NCBI GenBank assembly: GCA_024684375.1
Contig: JAIKWZ010000018.1
Coordinates: 62,001 to 126,000, forward strand
Direction of reading: 5' to 3'
Source: Clostridiales bacterium
GTDB lineage: Bacteria > Bacillota > Clostridia > Christensenellales > Aristaeellaceae
DNA: 64,000 bases
In this document: positions 25,276 through 32,109 of the stretch, in pieces
Numbering within the stretch: the first letter of the stretch is position 1
Layout of the letters: each line of letters starts with the position of its first letter
Program-made: the position numbers and the translations under genes
Notes under the pieces: generated by a model
The model's input: the letters and a program-made list of their open reading frames with translations, nothing else
The model's database searches: none
Told to the model about the DNA's origin: nothing

Positions 25276-27920
25276 TGGTCACTCAGTTCATCGAGGATTC
25301 CGCCCGCAAATTCGCAGACAGCCTGATAAAGCGCCGCGGCCTGCTCACCGCCAGCTGGAGCTACGACTACTCCGTGGTATGGAGGGGCATGGAGGCGCTG
25401 TACGCCCTCACGGGGGATAAAAAGTACTATGACTATATATACGACGCTCTGGATACCTTTATTTCCCCGGAAGGGGAGATACGGGATTACAGTCCGGAAA
25501 GCTACAATCTTGACCTGCTGTGCATAGGCAAGGAACTTATCTACCTGTATAAGCGCACGGGGGAGGAGCGCTTCCTGAAGGCGATAAAGCTTTTGAGGAG
25601 CCAGCTGGACAGCCAGCCCCGCACTCAGGCGGGAGGCTTCTGGCACAAGAAGATATACCCCAACCAGATGTGGCTGGACGGGCAGCATATGTGCGTGCCG
25701 TTCTATCTGATGTACGAACTGGAGTTCGGGCATAACGAAGACGCCATAGACGACGCGGCGATGCAGCTAATACTTGCGTACGAAAAGACCTACGACCCCA
25801 AAACGGGCCTTAACCGCCACGCCTGGAACGAGGACAGGCAGCAGGCCTGGGCGGAAAGCGGGACCGGTCTCGCCCCGCATGCCTGGGGCAGGGCCATGGG
25901 CTGGTATGCGGTGGCGCTGGCGGACAGTCTGGAACTGCTGCCCAGGGAGAACAGATATTACCCGCGCGTGCTGGAAATATTCAATAAAGTCAGCAAAAAG
26001 CTGCTGTCCATCAGGCATGACGGAGTCTGGTATCAGGTACTGGACTGTCCCGACCGGCGGGGCAACTATCTTGAATCCTCTGCCAGCTGCCTGATGACCT
26101 ATGCCATATTAAAGGGCGCGCGGCTGGGACTGCTGCCTGAAGGATACGGCAAAGAAGCGCAGTTCAGTTTCAGGCAGGTGCAGCTGAACTTCCTGGGGCA
26201 GATGCAGGACGGCGAGTTCTTCATAGCCAAGTGCTGCAAGGTGGCAGGACTGGGCAACACGCCCTACCGGGACGGCTCCTTCGATTATTACCTGAGCGAG
26301 GACACCATAAGAAACGACCTTAAGGCCGCGGGCGGCTTTCTGCAGGCCGCGGTGGAATACGAGCTGGCGCAGAAGCGGAAAGCAAAAATGAAGCTGCTAT
26401 ACGTGAGCGCAGTGAGCGCGGCGCTGCTTGTGGATGAGAAGGGCGACTATTTCGCCGGGGAGGCGTATACGCTTTACGTGAACGGCGCCGCCGTGGAAGG
26501 AAACACCAGCGTCATAAGCCTGTACGGCCTCGTTCCCGACGCGGAATACGAGGTCAGGAAGGGCGCGGAAACGCTGATCTTCCGCACGAAAAGCGAGTAT
26601 TGCTGCCTGAACGTCCGTGACTTCGGCGCGAAGGGAGACGGGGAAAGCGACGACACTCCCGCCATACAGGCCGCCATAGGTGCGTGTCCGGAGGGCGGCC
26701 GTGTGCTGATCCCGGAAGGAAAATACAATGTGCTGCCTCTGTTCCTGAAAAGCGAAATGACGCTGGAGATAGCAAATGGAGCGCAATTGCTTTTGTCCAC
26801 AGACACAGGCGCCTTCCCCATCCTGCCAGGAAGGGCGGACGCGGCCAATCCCCACGGCGAATACATAATCGGCGGCTGGGAAGGCGACGCCCACGCCTGC
26901 CATGCTTCAGCGATAAACGGCTTCGGGTTGAAGAACGTGAACATAATTGGCGAAGGCACGGTAAACGGCCGCGGCGGCGAAGCGGGCTGGTGGCAGAACC
27001 CCAAGACAGGGGAGAAGCCCGCGCGGCCCAGGATGCTGTATCTGAGAGACTGCGAGAACGTGACCGTGCAAGGTGTGCGTTTTATCGACTCCCCGTCGTG
27101 GAACCTGCACCCCTGCTTCAGCAGAAACCTGCTGTTTGTCAGCGTAAGTGTCTCCGCACCCTGGGACAGCCCCAACACCGACGGCTTCGATCCCGAAAGC
27201 TGCAAAAACGTGAAGGCGCTGGGCGTCAGCTTTTCCACGGGTGACGACTGCATAGCGATCAAGTCCGGCAAAATGTACATGGGCAGGGAATATAAGACCC
27301 CCTGCGAGGACATAGAGATCGCGTACTGCCGCATGATGGACGGCCACGGCGGCGTGACCGTGGGCAGCGAGATGAGCGGCGGCGTCAGGCGCGTGCGGGT
27401 GCACAACTGTCTTATGGAGGGCAACGACCGCGGCCTGCGCATCAAGACGCGCCGGGGGCGCGGCAGGTGGGGCGTGATAGATGACATAGTCTTCACGGAC
27501 GTGAAAATGAGGCGCGTCAAGGCACCCATGACCGTGAACGCCATGTATTTCTGCGACGCGGACGGCAAGACGCCCTATGTGCAGACCCGCGAAAAGCAGC
27601 CAGTGGACGATGGCACGCCCACCATAGGCAGCATCGTGTTCGAAAGGGTCGAGGCCACCGACTGCCAGGCGTGCTGCGCGTATATGCTGGGCCTTCCTGA
27701 GAACCCCGCCCATGAGCTTAAGCTCCGGGATTGCGTGTTCACCATGGACGAAAACGCCGTCCCCATGAGCCCCATCATGTCCTGCGATGTGGAACCCTGC
27801 GCGAAAAAGGGCATATACGCCCGGTTTGTCGACAAAGTCACGCTGGAGAACGTGAGGATGGAAGGCGTGGAAGGCGAAGAGATAACGGCTCAGGACGTGG
27901 GAGAAGTCGCCAGCTGTTAG
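25275..27920 (+). CDS. Unsaturated rhamnogalacturonyl hydrolase - polygalacturonase fusion (GH105-GH28)
   Basis: An 881-residue bifunctional glycosidase. Residues 1 to about 365 are an (alpha/alpha)6 GH105 domain resembling YteR: NQMWLDGQHMCVPFYL holds the likely catalytic Asp, with AWGRAMGWYAVALAD. A short beta-rich linker domain follows (about 370-445). A GH28 right-handed beta-helix completes the protein, with SPNTDGFDPES, STGDDCIAIKSG, GHGGVTVGSE and RGLRIKTR, the four GH28 catalytic blocks. GH105 removes unsaturated uronic acids left by lyases, and GH28 cuts galacturonic linkages. No signal peptide is present, so it acts on imported oligomers. The C-terminus ends inside a heptanucleotide repeat that supplies the stop codon. 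Confidence 0.92.
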   Translation: MVTQFIEDSARKFADSLIKRRGLLTASWSYDYSVVWRGMEALYALTGDKKYYDYIYDALDTFISPEGEIRDYSPESYNLDLLCIGKELIYLYKRTGEERFLKAIKLLRSQLDSQPRTQAGGFWHKKIYPNQMWLDGQHMCVPFYLMYELEFGHNEDAIDDAAMQLILAYEKTYDPKTGLNRHAWNEDRQQAWAESGTGLAPHAWGRAMGWYAVALADSLELLPRENRYYPRVLEIFNKVSKKLLSIRHDGVWYQVLDCPDRRGNYLESSASCLMTYAILKGARLGLLPEGYGKEAQFSFRQVQLNFLGQMQDGEFFIAKCCKVAGLGNTPYRDGSFDYYLSEDTIRNDLKAAGGFLQAAVEYELAQKRKAKMKLLYVSAVSAALLVDEKGDYFAGEAYTLYVNGAAVEGNTSVISLYGLVPDAEYEVRKGAETLIFRTKSEYCCLNVRDFGAKGDGESDDTPAIQAAIGACPEGGRVLIPEGKYNVLPLFLKSEMTLEIANGAQLLLSTDTGAFPILPGRADAANPHGEYIIGGWEGDAHACHASAINGFGLKNVNIIGEGTVNGRGGEAGWWQNPKTGEKPARPRMLYLRDCENVTVQGVRFIDSPSWNLHPCFSRNLLFVSVSVSAPWDSPNTDGFDPESCKNVKALGVSFSTGDDCIAIKSGKMYMGREYKTPCEDIEIAYCRMMDGHGGVTVGSEMSGGVRRVRVHNCLMEGNDRGLRIKTRRGRGRWGVIDDIVFTDVKMRRVKAPMTVNAMYFCDADGKTPYVQTREKQPVDDGTPTIGSIVFERVEATDCQACCAYMLGLPENPAHELKLRDCVFTMDENAVPMSPIMSCDVEPCAKKGIYARFVDKVTLENVRMEGVEGEEITAQDVGEVASC

Positions 27921-27940
27921 CTCTTAGCTGTCAGCTCTCA
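27912..27940. repeat. Heptanucleotide tandem repeat AGCTSTY
   Basis: Four tandem 7-mers (AGCTGTT, AGCTCTT, AGCTGTC, AGCTCTC) and a partial fifth. The TAG stop codon of the GH105-GH28 gene lies in the first two units, so the last residues (ASC) are coded by the repeat. Short heptad repeats of this kind occur dispersed in some bacterial genomes. A short piece of similar sequence (GTCAGCTGTC) lies near 54214. Confidence 0.6.
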
Positions 27941-27980
27941 GAGGCGCTGAACGGTATGCGGCGCGTTCGCCTTAGCAGGG

Positions 27981-28017
27981 CGTCATTGCGAGACACGAAG
28001 TGCCGTGGCGATCCGTC
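27981..28017. repeat. Dispersed repeat-like element (CGTCATTGCGAG type)
   Basis: The stretch begins CGTCATTGCGAG, has a short imperfect hairpin around CACGAAGTGCCGTG and ends GGCGATCCGTC. I recall sequences with this opening and ending as interspersed intergenic repeats in many unrelated bacteria. Only one copy is present here, so its repetitive nature is not shown by the window itself. Confidence 0.45.
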
Positions 28018-28026
28018 AACACACAA

Positions 28027-28054
28027 CTGCGGTCGGCTTGATTGCCGGCCGCAG
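28027..28054. other. Strong hairpin downstream of the pectin operon
   Basis: CTGCGGTCGGC pairs with GCCGGCCGCAG (11 bp, one G-T wobble) around TTGATT. No T-run follows in either direction. It probably protects or ends the pectin operon transcript, perhaps as one unit with the adjacent repeat-like element. Confidence 0.5.
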
Positions 28055-28088
28055 CATGCCGCCATCGGAATTCTTAAACTGGCGCATA

Positions 28089-28117
28089 TTGTGTTTACTC
28101 CGTCTTCGTGGTAGAAT
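28089..28117 (+). promoter_or_regulatory. Extended -10 promoter of the thyX operon
   Basis: TTGTGT, 17-nt spacer, TAGAAT, with TGG just before the -10 (TGnTAGAAT). It lies 31 nt upstream of the first start codon, whose ribosome site is ACGGAGG. Confidence 0.55.
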
Positions 28118-28148
28118 ATAGCAAATCTTTCTACGGAGGCGGTTTTTT

Positions 28149-28691
28149 ATGGACGTGAGCACGGCAGCGCGCAAAAAGCACATGCCGGCGTTTGAGACCG
28201 CCGTAAGGAATTGCATCATGCCCGGCAAGCGGGGGCAGAAGCGGGAAGTCACTATCTCCGAGGCGGACGCGCAGGAGATGTACAACTTCTATTTTAAGCA
28301 TGTGGCGCAGGACAGGGAGCAGGCGCTCACGGCCATAGGCGTGGCCAGCCGCAGAGCCGCCGCCAAAAGCGCCGCGGCGAGCGTGTTCGTGTTCGTGGCG
28401 ATGCTCACGCTGCTGGTGGCCTTTATATTCAAAAGCGTGTGGGCGACCATGTGTGTGCTGCTGGTATCCGCTCTGGTCATATACTTTTTTTGGGCCAGGC
28501 GGCGGGTGGCGCAGAAGATATGGGCGAACCGCAAAGGCTTCAAGCGGGGCACCGAAGAGGCGCTTGAGAAGATGTGCCTGATACTCGCCCTGACGCCCCT
28601 GCGCAGCGCGAAGATGCCAATAGTCGGGGGCCTTGCCGCGGCGGCGGCAGTGTGCGCGTATAAATTCATAACGACTCTGATCGGAGGCTGA
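28149..28691 (+). CDS. Membrane protein of unknown function
   Basis: A 180-residue protein that I do not recognise. The first 70 residues are polar and basic. Two hydrophobic helices follow at about residues 75-97 and 99-116, then a basic amphipathic segment, then a C-terminal hydrophobic helix at about 157-177. The SAAASVFVFVAMLTLLVAF pattern suggests an integral membrane protein with both termini probably in the cytosol. It sits 1 nt upstream of thyX in what looks like the same transcript, and no functional link is known. Confidence 0.7.
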   Translation: MDVSTAARKKHMPAFETAVRNCIMPGKRGQKREVTISEADAQEMYNFYFKHVAQDREQALTAIGVASRRAAAKSAAASVFVFVAMLTLLVAFIFKSVWATMCVLLVSALVIYFFWARRRVAQKIWANRKGFKRGTEEALEKMCLILALTPLRSAKMPIVGGLAAAAAVCAYKFITTLIGG

Positions 28692-28692
28692 A

Positions 28693-29988
28693 ATGGACAA
28701 AGGCAGCGTCAAGATAATAGGCTTTTCAAATAACGGCGTGGCGGTGAGCGCGCTGGGCGGCCGGATATCCACCGGAAAAGGCACCGCGCTTGAGATGTTC
28801 GCCCTGTGCGGCGAAAAGGAAAAGGACCTTAAGCTGGTCAAGAAAGTGCTCTCCAGCGGGCACAACACCATAATCGAGCACGCCTACTTCACCCTGGCGT
28901 TCAATGACGTGAGCGTTTTGACCGAGCAGGTGATGATAGAGCACCGCCTGGCGTCCTACACGGTCAAGTCCAGGCGCTACGTGGACTTCGCCGGCGCGGG
29001 CTACGTGACGCCCGCGGGGCTGAGCGAAGAGAAGGCGCACCTGTACCGTGAGAACATGGACGGCCTGTTCAGGGCGTACTCCGAGCTGTGCGCGCTGGGC
29101 ATCCCGGTGGAGGACGCGCGTTTCGTGCTGCCCTACTGCTTCAGGAGCAACTTTATCATGAGCCTGAACGCCCGGGAACTGTCCAAGGTGGTCTACGACA
29201 TGACCAGGGGGCGTCTGAGCGCTTACGACGAGGTCAGGCGTTTGGGTGAAATGCTCTCCGCGGAGCTGGACGAAGTGTTCCCCGGCGTGGCGCAGGCGTA
29301 CAAGGACGCGGGCGCGAGCGACTTGTCACTGCCCGCGATAAACGAAATACCCGACCCTGCTCCCGTAAAAGGCACGGCGGAAGTCGTGAACGCGCCTTCC
29401 GAGCCCGAAAAGCTGCTTGAAACGGCGCTCGCGGCGTCTGGCAGGCAGAAACTCAGCCTGAAAGAGCTGGTCAGGGACGAACGGCCCCGGGAACTTGAAC
29501 TGCTCAACTACACATTCCGCTTTTCAGCCATCTCTTTGGCGGGGCTCACGCACCTGACCCGACACAGGATGCAGACGCTGATCGTGCGTCCCACCGCGTA
29601 CGCGCTTGAGACAAACACCTATATAGTGCCGGAAAGCGTCAAGGCGGACCCGGAGGCGCTCAGGATATATGAAAACGCGTACAAAGCCAATACCCTGGCG
29701 GCGCGCGGATTTACAGAAGATGAACAGGCGATAAGCTATTTCGCCCTGGCGGGCAACACGTTAGGCGTGCTTTTCGCCATGAACGCAAGGGAACTTAAAC
29801 ACTACCTGCGCCTGAGGACCTGCACCCGCGCCCAGTGGGAGATAAGGGAGCTGTCAAGGGAAATGCTGTGCTGCCTTATGGACGAGTTCAAGCCCCTGTT
29901 TAGGTTCTACGGTCCCAGCTGCGCGATACTCGGCTACTGTCCGGAGGGACGGCTCTCCTGCGGAAAACCAGTGAAAACAGAGGATTAA
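28693..29988 (+). CDS. thyX: Flavin-dependent thymidylate synthase, tandem two-domain ThyX
   Basis: ThyX methylates dUMP to dTMP using methylene-tetrahydrofolate and FADH2. The protein is 431 residues, about twice the usual 210-250, and contains two ThyX-like halves. The N-terminal half has HRLASYTVKSRRY, matching the RHRx7S signature except that Glu83 replaces the first Arg. The C-terminal half has RHR at 290-292 but Pro at the position of the signature Ser (RHRMQTLIVRPTAY). ThyX active sites form between subunits, so the two halves may complement each other in one chain. ACGGAGG-like GGAGGC precedes the ATG. Such double proteins exist in some clostridia to my recollection, but I cannot verify that here. 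Confidence 0.85.
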   Translation: MDKGSVKIIGFSNNGVAVSALGGRISTGKGTALEMFALCGEKEKDLKLVKKVLSSGHNTIIEHAYFTLAFNDVSVLTEQVMIEHRLASYTVKSRRYVDFAGAGYVTPAGLSEEKAHLYRENMDGLFRAYSELCALGIPVEDARFVLPYCFRSNFIMSLNARELSKVVYDMTRGRLSAYDEVRRLGEMLSAELDEVFPGVAQAYKDAGASDLSLPAINEIPDPAPVKGTAEVVNAPSEPEKLLETALAASGRQKLSLKELVRDERPRELELLNYTFRFSAISLAGLTHLTRHRMQTLIVRPTAYALETNTYIVPESVKADPEALRIYENAYKANTLAARGFTEDEQAISYFALAGNTLGVLFAMNARELKHYLRLRTCTRAQWEIRELSREMLCCLMDEFKPLFRFYGPSCAILGYCPEGRLSCGKPVKTED

Positions 29989-29991
29989 ACC

Positions 29992-30702
29992 ATGTCAAAA
30001 CCGGTCATAGGCGTTACATGCGGTAAGTATTCGGACGGAATACGCGTACAAAGCCATATAAAGAGGATAGTTGAGGAACTGGGCGGAGAAGTGCGTCCCC
30101 TCAACTGGGACACATTAAGGCTGTACGAGCTGCTGGGCGAGGTATTGCAGATAGACGGCTACATCTTTCCCGGCGGGGGCGACCTTAAGCCTTCGTTTTA
30201 CGGGCAGGAAAAGCTGCCTGAGTGCGGGGAACCCTGTGTGCCCCGCGACGAGCTGGAAATGAACCTGTTCCCCCTGCTGATGCAGCGGAATCTGCCTATC
30301 CTGGGCATCTGCCGCGGCTGCCAGATGATAAACGCCGGTTTCGGAGGCACGCTGGTGCAGGACTTGCCTTCGCAAAGGGGCTTCATCCACCGTCAGCCTT
30401 CGGAAGAAGGCTACTTCCACACGGTGAACATAGCAGGCGGCACGCGTTTGCTCTCCGCGGTGGGACAGGCGGAAATACAGGTCAACAGCCTGCACCATCA
30501 GGCTGTGGACGAGGTGGCGGAAGGCTTCCGCGTGAGCGCCCTGGCGCCCGACGGCACCATAGAAGGAATAGAGTGCATCGACCGTTCGCGCTTCATCATG
30601 GGCGTGCAGTGGCACCCCGAGATGCTTTCCGACGAGGCGTCAAAAGGCATTTTCGCCGCATTTATGGGTGCGGTAATGCTTAAAAAGGACAAATGCGAAT
30701 AG
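29992..30702 (+). CDS. Class I glutamine amidotransferase-like, gamma-glutamyl-GABA hydrolase family
   Basis: A 236-residue hydrolase of the peptidase C26 (PuuD-like) family. GICRGCQMIN holds the nucleophile Cys, and VQWHPEM supplies the His and Glu of the triad. FPGGGDLKPSFYG is the oxyanion-side block of the family. PuuD cleaves gamma-glutamyl-GABA in putrescine use; relatives cleave other gamma-glutamyl amides. No polyamine genes adjoin it, so the substrate is open. It follows thyX by 3 nt and precedes a TIM-barrel isomerase. Confidence 0.85.
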   Translation: MSKPVIGVTCGKYSDGIRVQSHIKRIVEELGGEVRPLNWDTLRLYELLGEVLQIDGYIFPGGGDLKPSFYGQEKLPECGEPCVPRDELEMNLFPLLMQRNLPILGICRGCQMINAGFGGTLVQDLPSQRGFIHRQPSEEGYFHTVNIAGGTRLLSAVGQAEIQVNSLHHQAVDEVAEGFRVSALAPDGTIEGIECIDRSRFIMGVQWHPEMLSDEASKGIFAAFMGAVMLKKDKCE

Positions 30703-30712
30703 GAGGAGCGTT

Positions 30713-31501
30713 ATGAAGGACTTTGTTACCGGCGCGCAGCTGTATTCCGTCAGGCGGCTAATGCAGGACAGGCAGACCATCGACGAAACCTTTGCGGCGA
30801 TCAGCCAGATGGGCTACACTACCTGCCAGTTAAGCGGCCAGAACCGCGAGATAGAGCCGGAGTTTTACGCCGAAATGCTTAAAAAGCACGGCTTGAAGTG
30901 CGTGGTGACCCATAATTCGATGCAGGACTTTGAGGAGGGGCTGGACGAGCTGATCCGCCGGCACCACATCTGGAACTGCCGCTACGCCGGCATCGGCGGC
31001 CTGCCCGGTGAGTATAAGACCAGCTGGGAAGGCTATCGGAATTTCGCCCTCAAGATGACCGGGATCGCCAAACAGCTCAAGGACGAGGGGATCACCTTCG
31101 TTTACCACAACCACATGTTCGAGTTCAGCCGTTTCCCGGACGGGCACATGGGCATGGACGTGCTGTTCGACTATCTGGGCGACAACGCACAGTTCGAGCT
31201 GGATACCTTCTGGGTGCAGGCAGGCGGCGCCAACCCCGTAAACTGGATACGGAAAGTAAACGGCCGCATGGACGTGATGCATTTTAAAGACATGATGGGC
31301 AACACCGCGTTCGGGACCTTTTCCGTGATGGTGCCTGTCGGCAGCGGGAACCTGGACTGGCCGGAGATAAAAAAGGCCTGCGAGGAGACGGGCGTGCAGT
31401 TCGCCGAGGTGGAGCAGGACAATGCTTCCGATATGGAGGATCCTCTGTCTCAGATGCGGATTTCCGCCGAAAACCTTAAAAAGATGGGCTTCACGCTGTG
31501 A
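30713..31501 (+). CDS. Sugar phosphate isomerase/epimerase (AP endonuclease 2-type TIM barrel)
   Basis: A 262-residue xylose isomerase-like TIM barrel. It begins VTGAQLYSVR, as is typical of IolE/IolI/Hyi-like proteins. Likely metal ligands are the His residues in VYHNHMFEF, Asp in ELDTFWVQ, His in VMHFKD and Glu in AEVEQD. It is shorter than the barrel at 14628-15593 and not a close copy. AGGAGCG precedes the ATG. The stop overlaps the tadA start (GTGA). Substrate not determinable from sequence. Confidence 0.8.
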   Translation: MKDFVTGAQLYSVRRLMQDRQTIDETFAAISQMGYTTCQLSGQNREIEPEFYAEMLKKHGLKCVVTHNSMQDFEEGLDELIRRHHIWNCRYAGIGGLPGEYKTSWEGYRNFALKMTGIAKQLKDEGITFVYHNHMFEFSRFPDGHMGMDVLFDYLGDNAQFELDTFWVQAGGANPVNWIRKVNGRMDVMHFKDMMGNTAFGTFSVMVPVGSGNLDWPEIKKACEETGVQFAEVEQDNASDMEDPLSQMRISAENLKKMGFTL

Positions 31502-31956
31502 CATATACACAGGAAGACGCTGATCTCATGCGCCTCGCGCTCAGCGAGGCGCGCGCTGCCCTTAAGGAGGGAGAGATCCCCGTGGGCTGCGTCATAGTCA
31601 GGGACGGGCGCGTCATCGCCTCCGCCCGCAACCGGACGCGGGAAACGGGCGACGTGACCGCACACGCGGAAATGCTGGCGCTTAAGCAGGCGGACCGGTA
31701 CGCGCTCAGGGACGCGAAAATGTACGTCACGCTGGAACCCTGTCCCATGTGCGCGGGAGCTTTGGCGTTAAGCGGTGTGAGCCGCCTCGTCTACGCGTCG
31801 AAGGATGAGCAGTACGGCTGCTGCGGAAGCGTATACAGGATACCCGAGGACCCGGCGTTCCCGGGGTTCTGCCGCTGCGACGGGGGGCTCATGGAAGAAG
31901 AGGCAAGGGCGCTTATAAAAGAGGCGTTCGAAGGGATAAGGGACGGAAAAAACTGA
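31498..31956 (+). CDS. tadA: tRNA-specific adenosine deaminase TadA
   Basis: It converts A34 to inosine in tRNA-Arg(ACG), allowing CGN decoding. It is 152 residues. HAEM holds the zinc His and catalytic Glu, and PCPMCAGAL the two zinc Cys, as in all cytidine-deaminase-fold TadA proteins. The start is GTG overlapping the preceding stop as GTGA; no strong separate ribosome site is seen, so translational coupling is likely. It is last in its operon, followed by a terminator. Confidence 0.93.
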   Translation: MTYTQEDADLMRLALSEARAALKEGEIPVGCVIVRDGRVIASARNRTRETGDVTAHAEMLALKQADRYALRDAKMYVTLEPCPMCAGALALSGVSRLVYASKDEQYGCCGSVYRIPEDPAFPGFCRCDGGLMEEEARALIKEAFEGIRDGKN

Positions 31957-32022
31957 AAAGCAGCGGCCGGGGCGCTGCGGCGCCGAAAACTGTCTGCCAT
32001 CTGCGCAATTTATGTTATAAAT

Positions 32023-32049
32023 ACCTGTCACTTCTTGACAGGTTTTTTT
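32023..32049 (+). terminator. Terminator after tadA
   Basis: ACCTGTCA pairs with TGACAGGT around CTTCT and runs into seven T residues. The right arm of the stem contains the -35 box of the next promoter. Confidence 0.9.
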
Positions 32050-32063
32050 CACTGATATATAAT
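32035..32063 (+). promoter_or_regulatory. Perfect consensus promoter of the Opp binding-protein gene
   Basis: TTGACA and TATAAT at exactly 17-nt spacing, the full housekeeping sigma consensus. The -35 hexamer is part of the preceding terminator stem and the T-run lies in the spacer. The start codon is 47 nt after the -10 and has AGGAGGGT upstream. Strong constitutive expression is expected. Confidence 0.85.
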
Positions 32064-32109
32064 AATAAAATAGCAGTTTTGACTGTGATTACTATAGGAG
32101 GGTATATCC

